Shown here piece by piece: positions 24,446 through 33,378 of a stretch of DNA of 64,000 bases. The number at the start of each line of letters is the position of its first letter. Position 1 is the stretch's first letter. The stretch covers positions 1-64,000 of the forward strand of contig NZ_LMMA01000033.1 in NCBI RefSeq assembly GCF_001422725.1, in the 5' to 3' direction. The translations under genes were made by a program, and so were the position numbers. Origin of the DNA: Flavobacterium sp. Leaf82. Its GTDB lineage: Bacteria > Bacteroidota > Bacteroidia > Flavobacteriales > Flavobacteriaceae. A model generated the notes under the pieces. It was not told where the DNA came from. It worked only from the letters and a program-made list of their open reading frames with translations, and did no database searches.

Positions 24446-24722
24446 TCAAAGTACTATTGGAGCGGTTTTACAACAAATAATCCAGGTCAATAAATTGGGT
24501 GCCGGAATGGATCAAATTGATGTAAAAGAAGCTTGGAGACAGTTGATGGGGAATGGAGTTAACACGTATACAAAAAATGTTATATTGAAGGGCAGTACGC
24601 TTTATGTAGAATTAGGATCAGCTGTTTTAAGAGAAGAATTGAGTCACGGAAAATCTAAAATCGTGAAAATGATCAATGAGGAATTAGGGCGTGAAGTTGT
24701 GACAGATGTGGTATTGCGCTGA
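24426..24722 (+). CDS. DUF721 domain protein (DciA-like)
   Basis: A 98-residue protein with the DUF721 pattern: a helical N-terminus (IGAVLQQIIQVNKLGAGMDQIDVKEAWRQLMG), then GVNTYTKNVILKGSTLYVELGSAVLREELSHGKSKIVKMINEELG. Distant relatives such as DciA load the replicative helicase; others are of unknown role. It begins within the end of the lipoprotein gene, 20 bp of overlap in another frame. Confidence 0.88.
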   Translation: MAKRLNNQSTIGAVLQQIIQVNKLGAGMDQIDVKEAWRQLMGNGVNTYTKNVILKGSTLYVELGSAVLREELSHGKSKIVKMINEELGREVVTDVVLR

Positions 24723-24728
24723 TTTTTA

Positions 24729-24853
24729 GTCGCAGTTTTCAGTGACAGTATTCAATCTTAATCTATTATAGGAAATAAAAAAACCTGTTTGTAAAACAAA
24801 CAGGTTTTTTTATGATTTACAATCACTGAATACTGTGACTACGACTGAAAACT
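24729..24853. repeat. Nested palindrome around a terminator
   Basis: The inner perfect 15-bp hairpin (AAAAAAACCTGTTTG at 24777-24791 with 24797-24811) is enclosed by outer arms built from CAGTTTTCAGTGACAGTATTC and its imperfect complement near 24827-24853 (GAATACTGTGACTACGACTG). It sits between the convergent DUF721 and ndk genes. Confidence 0.75.
24777..24811. terminator. Bidirectional hairpin terminator
   Basis: A perfect 15-bp stem with loop TAAAA and A/T runs on both sides, between convergent genes. Confidence 0.9.
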
Positions 24854-24858
24854 AATTA

Positions 24859-25278
24859 CTAGAATTGCTCTCTTCCAGCAAAATGGAATGCACCTTCGAT
24901 AGCAGCATTTTCGTCGCTATCAGAACCGTGAACTGCATTTTCTCCAATAGAAGTTGCGTATGCTTTACGAATAGTTCCTTCAGCAGCTTCAGCTGGATTT
25001 GTAGCTCCAATTAAAGTTCTGAAATCTTCTACTGCGTTGTCTTTTTCTAAAATTGCAGCAACAATTGGTCCGCGAGACATGAATTCAACTAATTCTCCGT
25101 AGAAAGGTCTTGCTGCGTGAACTGCGTAAAATGCCTGAGCATCAGCTACAGTAAGTTGAGTTAATTTTAATGAAACGATTTTGAAACCTCCATTAGTAAT
25201 CATTGCTAAGATATTCCCGATGTGTCCGTTTTGAACTGCATCTGGCTTAATCATTGTAAAAGTTCTATTAGTTGCCAT
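24859..25278 (-). CDS. ndk: Nucleoside-diphosphate kinase
   Basis: A 139-residue protein, the family's usual size. TFTMIKPDAVQNGHIG at the start, YAVHAARPFYGELVEFM in the middle and NAVHGSDSDENAAIEGAFHF near the end, where His117 is the phosphorylated residue. It balances NTP and dNTP pools by phosphate transfer. It is transcribed alone from a TACTTTTG box (minus strand, 25309-25302) about 24 bp upstream. Confidence 0.97.
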   Translation of the reverse strand: MATNRTFTMIKPDAVQNGHIGNILAMITNGGFKIVSLKLTQLTVADAQAFYAVHAARPFYGELVEFMSRGPIVAAILEKDNAVEDFRTLIGATNPAEAAEGTIRKAYATSIGENAVHGSDSDENAAIEGAFHFAGREQF

Positions 25279-25301
25279 TTTATATTTTATTAAATTTTGT
25301 G

Positions 25302-25309
25302 CAAAAGTA
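25302..25309 (-). promoter_or_regulatory. -7 promoter box for ndk
   Basis: Plus-strand CAAAAGTA, i.e. TACTTTTG on the minus strand, fits TAnnTTTG and would place the start about 16 nt before the ATG. Confidence 0.45.
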
Positions 25310-25398
25310 TACTTTTTTTATGAATTGTTTTTAATTAATTCGTAATTAAAACACGTTAGAATGATGTTTTGAGTAAGAAAGGTTGTTTTTTTTTGAAA

Positions 25399-25486
25399 CC
25401 ATATAATGTAGAGATGCACAGCAGTGCATCTAACTTATAACCTAATAACAATAAAGACGCACAACAGTGCGTCTCTACATATATGG
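25399..25486. repeat. GTAGAGA-type double-hairpin palindrome
   Basis: Inverted ends (CCATATAATGTAGAGATGCAC against the complement of 25467-25486, one indel and one change) flank two internal hairpins: AGATGCAC/GTGCATCT (25412-25431) and AGACGCAC/GTGCGTCT (25455-25474). The two hairpins differ by a compensating pair, T-A to C-G. It lies between ndk and the acyltransferase gene. Confidence 0.75.
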
Positions 25487-25494
25487 TAAAAAAA

Positions 25495-26766
25495 TTAAAC
25501 TTTAAATATTAGTTTGTTTTTATAGAATATCCATAAAATAAAAGTCCATATACCAACATACACCAAGGCTCCGGCCAAAGAAGCGGTCATTGGATTACTG
25601 AAAAATGGGGCGATCCCGAAAGTATATAAATAACTTAAAAGATTGATCTGCTCTTCGGGATTATGTGGGTTTTTAAATTGAATCATGACTAAAGCCTGCG
25701 GAATAATCTGCGAGGTAAAGAAAACAATCATTGGGTTTACTCCCCAGATTAGGAGTGGTTTGAATCCTTTTTTATAATTGGCAATATCAATAGTGTAATA
25801 TAAGATTGTTAGGAACACAGTTGCTAGTCCTGTTGTATACAGAACATAACTGCTGGTCCAAAGGGATTTGTTGATTGGAAAAACTAGATCCCACATTAAC
25901 CCTAAAAATATAAGGATTGTTCCTGCAATTCCCATTTTTTTGGCTTTTAGAATTTTAGTTGTATCTGCTTGCAAAAGTTGTCCGATAAGCAAACCGATGA
26001 TTCCGTTTACGATTGACGGAATGGTACTTAAAATTCCTTCCGGATCCCAGGTTACGGTTCCGCGGTACATATGTCCTTTTAGTAAAACGCTGTCCAGCCA
26101 TGAAGCTAAATTGGTTCCTTTGTCAAGATTAGCTTCGCCAATTCCGGGAACAGGAATTAAAGTCATAACTGCCCAATAGCCAAATAATAAAACAATTCCG
26201 GTTATGATTTGTGTTCTCTGAGATGTTTTTAAATACAAAAGAGAAACTACAAAATAAACAATGGCAATTCGTTGTAAAACGCCCGGAAGTCTAACGTCTT
26301 GATACGCTTCGATACCGCTGTATGCCAGAAACAGATAAATAAACAGAATTGAAAAGGCTAAAATGTTTTTGACTTTTGAACTGAAAGTGCCCATTAAAGC
26401 ATAACCCACTGCAATTGTAATAACTAGTCGGCCAATGAGAAGCGGAATTCCTTCAAGTCCGAATAATTGGATTTTTCCAAAAAAGTTGAAGAAAATACCC
26501 AAACAAAGCATTCGCAAAGAACGAACTAAAATTTTGTTGAATGTGGTGCCGTCGTAAAATTTGTCCGGCATCGCAAGCGGAACGGCAACTCCCATTATAA
26601 AAATAAAAAACGGAAAGACTAAATCGGTTGGTGTGCAGCCGTGCCATTCGGCGTGTAATAATGGCGGATAAACATTGCCCCAGTCTCCGGGATTGTTTAC
26701 GATTGTCATTAATAAAATAGTGAGTCCGCGAAAGACATCTAGCGAAATTAAGCGTTCTTTTACCAT
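25495..26766 (-). CDS. HGSNAT/DUF5009-like multi-pass acyltransferase
   Basis: A 423-residue protein with about eleven membrane segments. ERLISLDVFRGLTILLMTIVN and GCTPTDLVFPFFIFIMGVAVPLAM are family landmarks, and VRLPGVLQRIAIVYF and GGLFVWD-like DPEGILSTIPSIVNGIIGLLIG follow. Relatives of heparan-alpha-glucosaminide N-acetyltransferase are thought to acetylate glucosamine or other sugars across the membrane. It is the intact paralogue of the broken gene at 12196-13386. Its substrate is not known from the sequence. Confidence 0.88.
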   Translation of the reverse strand: MVKERLISLDVFRGLTILLMTIVNNPGDWGNVYPPLLHAEWHGCTPTDLVFPFFIFIMGVAVPLAMPDKFYDGTTFNKILVRSLRMLCLGIFFNFFGKIQLFGLEGIPLLIGRLVITIAVGYALMGTFSSKVKNILAFSILFIYLFLAYSGIEAYQDVRLPGVLQRIAIVYFVVSLLYLKTSQRTQIITGIVLLFGYWAVMTLIPVPGIGEANLDKGTNLASWLDSVLLKGHMYRGTVTWDPEGILSTIPSIVNGIIGLLIGQLLQADTTKILKAKKMGIAGTILIFLGLMWDLVFPINKSLWTSSYVLYTTGLATVFLTILYYTIDIANYKKGFKPLLIWGVNPMIVFFTSQIIPQALVMIQFKNPHNPEEQINLLSYLYTFGIAPFFSNPMTASLAGALVYVGIWTFILWIFYKNKLIFKV

Positions 26767-26892
26767 TGGTTTTGGGTAAATTGGTTAGTTAATAATTTTA
26801 AAAATCGCTATTTGGTTTGAAAATAATAATTTTGAGAAGATAGGTGGTTATTTGGTTCTCAGGAATTATTACTTTATTGTTTTTCAGCCACG

Positions 26893-26927
26893 AATTCACG
26901 AATTTTTATTTGATTAATTCGTGAATT
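26893..26927. repeat. CACGAATT palindrome
   Basis: AATTCACGAATT at 26893-26904 and its perfect complement AATTCGTGAATT at 26916-26927, preceded by GCCACG. Related words occur at 37654 and 43747. It lies between two minus-strand genes (acyltransferase and bshC), just after the bshC stop. Confidence 0.7.
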
Positions 26928-26940
26928 TGCAGCTTGGTTT

Positions 26941-28530
26941 TTATATTGTTATAATGTTAAAATTCATTTCTAAAGGTTTCAGTTTTTGCAATAAAAGCGG
27001 GACTAATTGATCTCCTTTTTCCAGATAAAATTCAGAGAAATTAGTTTGGCGTTCCTGTAAACTTTGATTAGGAAATAATTCGAATTGCAAATCTACTACA
27101 CGTTGTAATTCGTTTTCTAATTTTCTTTTCTGGGCTTTTAATAATCTTTTTTCAAGATTCTCCAAGCCTTTCTTTTGTTTAACTTCTTGTGCTTTTACAG
27201 CTCCGGTAAATGATTTATCAGTTTGCTGTGCAAGTTCATAAAGATATTCAAATTGTTTTTCTAACACTTCTTTTTGAGGTGTTAAATCAATAGGGAAAGC
27301 AGATAATTTGTGTGTAATAGTATTGATTAAATCGGCAGGTTTGGTAAATAAATCCGCCCATGTCAGGTTTAATTTATCTGCTTTTTGAGCTTGCTTTTCA
27401 GTAGATAAAAGTACTGAGTTACGAACCAAAAGTATTGGGAAAGTGATGTTTACAACTTCAAAAAAGGCTTTTAATTCCAGCCAGTATGCGATTTCTCCAC
27501 CTCCGCCAATGTAGCATAAATTAGGTAAAATGATTTCCTGATATAGCGGACGCATAATTACATTTGGACTAAATTTCTCCGGATTGCTTTCTAATAAGAG
27601 CAAAATTTCATCTTTTGAGAAGGAAGTTTTAGTATTGTTTACAAAGTATGTATCATTCTCAAAAATGATGCGTTCACGTAAATCATTTTCGATATAAAAT
27701 AAATTGATTTCACGCGGATTTACCTGAACAGCATAATCCTTTAATTGTTCGATAGTTTCCTGAACCGCCTTAAGAGAAGATTGATTGATTAATTCTTCTT
27801 TAATATAAGGGATAAAAGCTTGTTTTAAATTTGCATCATCAGCGTCTAAAATTACTAAACCATAGTTGGCAAATAAACTATTCGCTAAAAATCGCGTTGC
27901 ATCTGCAAGGTTTTCATGTTTTAAATAAGCTTCATCAAATAGTTTTTTCAGAACGCCTGCATTTGTGCTTGATCCTAATTCTTTTGAATAAATTTCGAAA
28001 AATTCAGCTAAACCTTCAGTCGAAAGTCTTCCCACAGGACCATTACTTTCTGTGTTCCAACGGAATTTTTTTCCTTTAAAATTAAAATAGTTAATCTCTT
28101 CAAAATCGTGATCTTCTGTTGCCATCCAATAAATGGGGACAAAATTATTCGTTGGATATTTTAATTTTAATTCCTTGGTAAGATTAATCGTCGAGATAAT
28201 CTTATACAAAAAATACAAAGGACCGCTAAACAAATTCAACTGATGTCCGGTTGTAATAGTATAGGTGTTTGGAAGTGCTAAAAGCTCTATGTTTTGTTTT
28301 GTCAAATCAGAAATCTCGATATTCCTGTATTGCTTTTTTAAAGTTTCAACCAGGGGAATTCGGTTGTTGTTGTCAAAGTTCGCTGCTTTTTCTGCAATTT
28401 GTTTTTCAAAATTTTCTAAAGTAGGAAAATAATTGTACAGCGGTTTTAATTCTGATTTTTGATCTAAATAATCTTGTATCAATTTAGAGAAATATCCTGA
28501 ATTTTGATAGCTGATACAGTCGGTAGGCAT
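26941..28530 (-). CDS. bshC: Bacillithiol biosynthesis cysteine-adding enzyme BshC
   Basis: A 529-residue protein, family-typical length. The N-terminus (MPTDCISYQNSGYFSKLIQDYL) and the IYWMATEDHDFEEINYFNFKGK motif are diagnostic, with FSPNVIMRPLYQEIILPNLCYIGGGGEIAYWLELK later and a long coiled coil near 420-480. BshC adds cysteine to glucosaminyl-malate in the last step of bacillithiol synthesis. BshA and BshB are not in this window. It is monocistronic. Confidence 0.95.
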   Translation of the reverse strand: MPTDCISYQNSGYFSKLIQDYLDQKSELKPLYNYFPTLENFEKQIAEKAANFDNNNRIPLVETLKKQYRNIEISDLTKQNIELLALPNTYTITTGHQLNLFSGPLYFLYKIISTINLTKELKLKYPTNNFVPIYWMATEDHDFEEINYFNFKGKKFRWNTESNGPVGRLSTEGLAEFFEIYSKELGSSTNAGVLKKLFDEAYLKHENLADATRFLANSLFANYGLVILDADDANLKQAFIPYIKEELINQSSLKAVQETIEQLKDYAVQVNPREINLFYIENDLRERIIFENDTYFVNNTKTSFSKDEILLLLESNPEKFSPNVIMRPLYQEIILPNLCYIGGGGEIAYWLELKAFFEVVNITFPILLVRNSVLLSTEKQAQKADKLNLTWADLFTKPADLINTITHKLSAFPIDLTPQKEVLEKQFEYLYELAQQTDKSFTGAVKAQEVKQKKGLENLEKRLLKAQKRKLENELQRVVDLQFELFPNQSLQERQTNFSEFYLEKGDQLVPLLLQKLKPLEMNFNIITI

Positions 28531-28764
28531 AATTTTAAATTTATTTTTGACAGCTGTAAATTTAATGAAAATATGCAGTTAAATACAGTTTTAACGATTG
28601 CTTATGATTTGATTTTCGATTTTTATTTTAAAGTTCCTGTAATCAGGTTTTTAATATTGATTAATTTGAAGATTTTTAAAATGTAAAATTTATGAATTTT
28701 GTTAAAAATGTATAAGTGTTCTGAAACTAATTGTTCTAAATGTGAAATATTAATAACGAAACTA

Positions 28765-28772
28765 TATTTTTG
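28765..28772 (+). promoter_or_regulatory. -7 promoter box for the MHS transporter
   Basis: TATTTTTG matches TAnnTTTG, 27 bp before the ATG at 28799. Confidence 0.4.
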
Positions 28773-28798
28773 TAAACAAAAAAGATATATCTATTTAC

Positions 28799-30076
28799 AT
28801 GGAAACTAACCTTAAAAAGAAGAACTCATTAAAACATGTTCTTTTTGGTTCTTTAATTGGAACTACAATTGAATTTTTTGATTTTTATATTTATGCCAAT
28901 GCTGCAGTATTGGTTTTTCCGCAATTATTTTTCCCCGGTGCCGATTCGACTATGGCAACTCTGGAATCATTAGCTACTTTTTCAATAGCATTTTTATCGC
29001 GTCCTTTAGGTTCAGCCTTTTTTGGACATTATGGAGATAAAATTGGACGTAAATTTACTTTAGTAGCCGCTTTATTAACCATGGGTATTTCTACTGTAAC
29101 CATTGGCTTTCTGCCAAGTCACGCCAGTATTGGCTTCGCAGCTCCTTTATTATTAATGCTTTGTCGATTTGGACAAGGTGTAGGTTTAGGAGGTGAGTGG
29201 GGAGGAGCTGTTTTATTGGCTATTGAAAATGCACCGCCAAATAAACGTGCCTGGTACGGAATGTTTCCGCAATTGGGAGCTCCAATTGGATTATTACTTT
29301 CAGGAGGAACTTTTTTATTGTTGACTGATTCAATGAGCAATGAAGATTTTATGGATTACGGCTGGAGAATTCCTTTTATAGCAAGTTCACTTCTGGTAAT
29401 TGTTGGATTCTACATTCGAACAAAAATTACTGAAACACCTTCTTTCGAAAACTCTAAAAAAGAACAGGAAGAAGTTAAAGTTCCTTTTTTAGAATTGATA
29501 AAATCATATAAAAATCAATTGATTTTTGGAACGTTTGCTGCAATTACAACTTTTTTGGTTTTTTATTTGATGACTGTTTTTACATTGAGTTGGGCGACTT
29601 CAGATTTAGGAATTGTTAAAAGAGACGGATTATTGATACAATTATTTTCGGTATTATTTTTCGCGATTTTTATTCCGGTTTCGGCTGTAGTTGCAGATAA
29701 AATTGGTCGACGCAAAATGCTAATTATTGCAACAGTCGCAATCGCGATTTTCGGATTTTTCTTTTCGTACTTTTTAAGTTCAGGAAACATTGTTTTAGTT
29801 ACCACTTTTGCGTGTATCGGTATGGCTTTAATGGGATTTACTTACGGACCTTTGGGAACTTTTTTATCAGAGTTGTTTCCAACCAATGTTCGGTATTCCG
29901 GTGCCTCCCTGACTTTTAATATGGCAGGAATTCTTGGTGCGGCATTTGCACCAATGATCGCAATTTGGTTAGCCTCTACTTATAGTGTGAGCTATGTAGG
30001 TTTGTATTTAACAATTGCGGCATGTATTTCTTTGTTTGCATTTTTGGTGATTAGTAAAGAAGAACATAAGTTTTAA
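28799..30076 (+). CDS. MFS transporter, metabolite:H+ symporter (MHS) type
   Basis: A 425-residue protein with 12 predicted membrane helices. GTTIEFFDFYIYANAAVLVFPQLFFP, FLSRPLGSAFFGHYGDKIGRK (MFS signature), GGEWGGAVLLAIENAPPNKRAW and VSAVVADKIGRRKMLI are typical of the MHS group (ShiA, ProP, citrate or alpha-ketoglutarate permeases). It imports a carboxylate, osmolyte or similar solute with protons; the substrate is undetermined. Transcribed alone, with a terminator at 30098-30127. Confidence 0.9.
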   Translation: METNLKKKNSLKHVLFGSLIGTTIEFFDFYIYANAAVLVFPQLFFPGADSTMATLESLATFSIAFLSRPLGSAFFGHYGDKIGRKFTLVAALLTMGISTVTIGFLPSHASIGFAAPLLLMLCRFGQGVGLGGEWGGAVLLAIENAPPNKRAWYGMFPQLGAPIGLLLSGGTFLLLTDSMSNEDFMDYGWRIPFIASSLLVIVGFYIRTKITETPSFENSKKEQEEVKVPFLELIKSYKNQLIFGTFAAITTFLVFYLMTVFTLSWATSDLGIVKRDGLLIQLFSVLFFAIFIPVSAVVADKIGRRKMLIIATVAIAIFGFFFSYFLSSGNIVLVTTFACIGMALMGFTYGPLGTFLSELFPTNVRYSGASLTFNMAGILGAAFAPMIAIWLASTYSVSYVGLYLTIAACISLFAFLVISKEEHKF

Positions 30077-30097
30077 AAAATCTTATTTGTATAATAT

Positions 30098-30127
30098 AAA
30101 GCCTTTTGAATTTTTTCAAAAGGCTTT
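30098..30127 (+). terminator. Hairpin terminator after the MHS transporter
   Basis: AAAGCCTTTTGAA and TTCAAAAGGCTTT form a perfect 13-bp stem followed by T residues. Confidence 0.9.
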
Positions 30128-30181
30128 TTTAATTTAAAATAACAACTTGAATCTTTTCCTGAAAAGTCTCTAAATATGCTG

Positions 30182-30189
30182 TATTTTTG
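30182..30189 (+). promoter_or_regulatory. -7 promoter box that decides the radical SAM start
   Basis: TATTTTTG fits TAnnTTTG. The in-frame TTG at 30187 lies inside it, so translation must begin later; the next in-frame candidate is TTG at 30208, giving a leader of about 13 nt. Confidence 0.45.
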
Positions 30190-30207
30190 CAAAAAAATAA
30201 TGTTGCT

Positions 30208-32412
30208 TTGAAAACCAAACTTTTTGTCGTTACGCCGCCTTTTACACAACTGAATACACCGTATCCGGCAACTGCGTATATAAAAGGATTTCTAAACACC
30301 AAAAATATCGAATCGGTTCAGGCTGATTTGGGTATTGATGTAATTTTAGAGTTGTTTTCGAAAAAAGGGTTGATCGATTTATTTGAATTTTCAAGTTTTA
30401 GGTTTCAAGTTTCAGGTTCAGAAGTTTCAGATAATTCCAAACGTATTTTTGCTTTACAAGACGAATACATCAAAACTATTGATGCTGTAATTCAGTTTTT
30501 GCAGGGAAAAAACCCAACATTGGCATTACAAATTTGTCAGGAAGATTTCCTGCCGGAAGCTTCTCGTTTTGCACAATTAGAAGAACTCGATTGGGCTTTT
30601 GGGACAATGGGAACACAGGATAAAGCAAAACATTTGGCGACTTTGTATCTTGAAGATATATCCGATTATATTGTTGAATGTGTCGATGAAAATTTTGGTT
30701 TTAGCCGATATGCCGAACGTTTAGGTAGAAGCGCTAATTCTTTCGATGAATTATACGAAGCTTTACAGCAAGAACCAACTTATATTGATGCGATTTTAAT
30801 TTCAATTTTAAAAACTAAAATTGAAATTATTCAGCCTACATTTTTTCTTATTTCTGTTCCTTTTCCGGGGAATTTATATAGCGCTTTTAGATGTGCACAG
30901 TGGATTAAACAACATCATCCCGAAATTAAAATTTCAATGGGAGGAGGTTTCCCAAATACAGAATTGCGTTCCCTTTCTGATGCACGTGTTTTTGAGTTTT
31001 TCGATTTTATTACTCTGGATGATGGAGAAGTTCCGATAGAGGAATTAATATTTAATCTAGAAAATCCAGGTTACAACTCATACAAACGAACTTTTCTTTT
31101 AGAAGATGGAAAAGTAGTTTACAAAAACAATTCACTAAAACACGATTATAAACAAGCTTACGTAGGAACTCCGGATTACTCTGATTTGTCTTTGGATAAA
31201 TATATTTCGGTAATCGAAATTGTAAATCCAATGCACAGAATGTGGAGCGACGGTCGTTGGAATAAACTCACCATGGCACACGGTTGTTATTGGGGAAAAT
31301 GTACTTTTTGTGATATTTCGTTAGATTATATCAAAGTATATGAACCTGTTGCAGCCAATTTATTGTGTGACCGTATGGAAGATATGATGCTGCAAACAGG
31401 GCAAAACGGATTCCATTTTGTTGATGAAGCTGCGCCGCCTGCTTTGATGCGAGCTTTGGCGCTCGAAATTTTACGACGAAAACTTGCCGTAACCTGGTGG
31501 ACCAATATTCGATTTGAGAAAAGTTTTTCTAAAGATTTATGTTTGCTGCTAAAAGCTTCTGGTTGTATTGCTGTTTCGGGAGGTTTAGAAGTCGCTTCTG
31601 ACCGATTATTAAAATTAATTGACAAAGGTGTAACCGTAGAGCAAGTAGCAAAAGTAACCCGAAATTTTACTGAAGCCGGAATCATGGTTCATGCTTATTT
31701 AATGTATGGATATCCAACACAAACGATTCAGGAAACGGTTGATAGTCTCGAAATGGTGCGTCAGTTATTTGAAGCGGGAATTTTGCAATCCGGATTTTGG
31801 CATCAATTTGCCATGACCGCGCATAGTCCGGTTGGATTGTATCCAGAGAAATTTGGCGTAACAAAAACTACAGAAGCTATTGGAACTTTTGCCAATAATG
31901 ATATCGATTATACAGATTCTACAGGAATCAACCACGATAAATTTAGTTTTGGATTAAAAAAATCGCTTTTTAATTTCATGCACGGAATTTGTTTTGACTA
32001 CGAATTGCAAGATTGGTTCGATTTTAAAATCCCGAAAACTAAAATTGATCCCGATTTTATTTTTAATGCACTTGAAGAAGGAAATGATTTTAATACAAAA
32101 CCAAATGCAAAAGTAGTTTGGTTAGGAGGGAAGCCTTTTACCGAACATTTTACAAAATCAAAAAAAGGAAGCTCCTGGGAAATGATGAGTTTTACTTTTC
32201 ATGATAAAAAAGAAAGTTTCAGCCTACAAACCAATAAAGAAGAAGGAGAGTGGCTAGTTGACATTTTAACCAAAATTACAATCTCAAATGCTAAAAACTA
32301 TACTTTTCAGGAAGTAAAAGCTGATTTTGAAACAACGCTGGAAGATTTTGAATTATTCTGGTATTCAAAACCCGTTAATACATTGCGTGAATTTGGTTTA
32401 CTGGTTTTGTAA
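30208..32412 (+). CDS. B12-binding-type radical SAM protein
   Basis: About 734 residues from a TTG start at 30208; no in-frame ATG is near, and an upstream TTG at 30187 sits in the promoter box. The N-terminus (TKLFVVTPPFTQLNTPYPATAYIKGFL) and PTFFLISVPFPGNLYSAFRCAQWIKQ ... SMGGGFPNTELR resemble a cobalamin-binding fold. The cluster motif is GCYWGKCTFCD, a CX4CX2C variant, followed by HFVDEAAPP and SGGLEVASDRLLKLIDKGVT. Residues ~61-75 (SSFRFQVSGSEVSDN) are encoded by DNA that resembles an intergenic repeat. The reaction is unknown. Confidence 0.88.
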   Translation: MKTKLFVVTPPFTQLNTPYPATAYIKGFLNTKNIESVQADLGIDVILELFSKKGLIDLFEFSSFRFQVSGSEVSDNSKRIFALQDEYIKTIDAVIQFLQGKNPTLALQICQEDFLPEASRFAQLEELDWAFGTMGTQDKAKHLATLYLEDISDYIVECVDENFGFSRYAERLGRSANSFDELYEALQQEPTYIDAILISILKTKIEIIQPTFFLISVPFPGNLYSAFRCAQWIKQHHPEIKISMGGGFPNTELRSLSDARVFEFFDFITLDDGEVPIEELIFNLENPGYNSYKRTFLLEDGKVVYKNNSLKHDYKQAYVGTPDYSDLSLDKYISVIEIVNPMHRMWSDGRWNKLTMAHGCYWGKCTFCDISLDYIKVYEPVAANLLCDRMEDMMLQTGQNGFHFVDEAAPPALMRALALEILRRKLAVTWWTNIRFEKSFSKDLCLLLKASGCIAVSGGLEVASDRLLKLIDKGVTVEQVAKVTRNFTEAGIMVHAYLMYGYPTQTIQETVDSLEMVRQLFEAGILQSGFWHQFAMTAHSPVGLYPEKFGVTKTTEAIGTFANNDIDYTDSTGINHDKFSFGLKKSLFNFMHGICFDYELQDWFDFKIPKTKIDPDFIFNALEEGNDFNTKPNAKVVWLGGKPFTEHFTKSKKGSSWEMMSFTFHDKKESFSLQTNKEEGEWLVDILTKITISNAKNYTFQEVKADFETTLEDFELFWYSKPVNTLREFGLLVL

Positions 32413-32413
32413 A

Positions 32414-33178
32414 TTAGTAAGAAACAATTTCACCATCTTCCGGAATCGAAACTTTATCTAAAAGACCGTTTTCTTCGAGAGCTAATCGCAATTCTGATCT
32501 TTTTGTTGGGCAATGATTTAAAGCTTCTAAATGATTTGCCAAAACATATTTAGGCGCTAAGGCAACAAATTTCAGGATATCGTTCATTCTCATTAATAAA
32601 GGCTGACCAATATCTAATCTTGCTGTTCCGCAAGCCACGACAGCAATTTCCGGTTTGAATTCAACCAAAACTTTTTGTACATGGTCTGTAAAAATAGTAT
32701 CTGAACTTATATAAATGGATTTTTCGTTAGGTAATTCGATATGAAAACCCATTACGTTTCCCATAAATTTTGCAATAAATCCGTAGCCATGAATAGCCGG
32801 AATACCTATAATTTTGCCTCCCAGAAATTCCTGAGGTTCCCAATAATTTAAAGTTTGTAGAATATTCAAACCTCTTGCGCTTAAAGCATTCTCATCTTTA
32901 ATATTACAAATCACGGGGATACTTTTACGTCTTAAAAAAACTTCACCGGCTTTGTCAATATGATCCGGATGCAAATGTGTAATCAGGCAAATGGTAACTC
33001 GGCTCAAAATGTCCCTGCTATTTTTGGGTAAAGCAACAAGCGGGTTTCTATGCGGGTTATAACGAAAAATAGTAAAAGGCGGAATCGTTTTTCTTTTCCC
33101 TAACATTGGATCAACCAATATAACATCGGTTTCAGTTTCAATAACTAAAGTGGCGTTGCGTAAGTGATGTAATTTCAT
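32414..33178 (-). CDS. Metallo-beta-lactamase fold hydrolase (UlaG-like)
   Basis: A 254-residue protein. MKLHHLRNATLVIETETDVILVDPML and ICLITHLHPDHIDKAGE (HxHxDH motif, about residues 73-78) mark the two-metal site, with IPAIHGYGF, GFHIELPNEKSIYISSDTIF and ANHLEALNHC completing it. UlaG-like members act on lactones or phosphoesters; the substrate here is unknown. It is convergent with the radical SAM gene, with one base between the stop codons. Confidence 0.87.
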   Translation of the reverse strand: MKLHHLRNATLVIETETDVILVDPMLGKRKTIPPFTIFRYNPHRNPLVALPKNSRDILSRVTICLITHLHPDHIDKAGEVFLRRKSIPVICNIKDENALSARGLNILQTLNYWEPQEFLGGKIIGIPAIHGYGFIAKFMGNVMGFHIELPNEKSIYISSDTIFTDHVQKVLVEFKPEIAVVACGTARLDIGQPLLMRMNDILKFVALAPKYVLANHLEALNHCPTKRSELRLALEENGLLDKVSIPEDGEIVSY

Positions 33179-33378
33179 ATCGAGGAAAATTAGATATTAA
33201 AAATACGAAAGTTTTTTAAAATTAATTTTACAGTTTTTTCCTTATTTCTATTAGAATTGTTATTATTTGATTTTATGCATTAAAAAGAACGATTTCATAA
33301 TTATTATATTTTTTGTAATGCATAATAAAGTGAAATCTGTTTTTAATGTTGCCTTAAGGATTTTACAAAAACTAAAAA

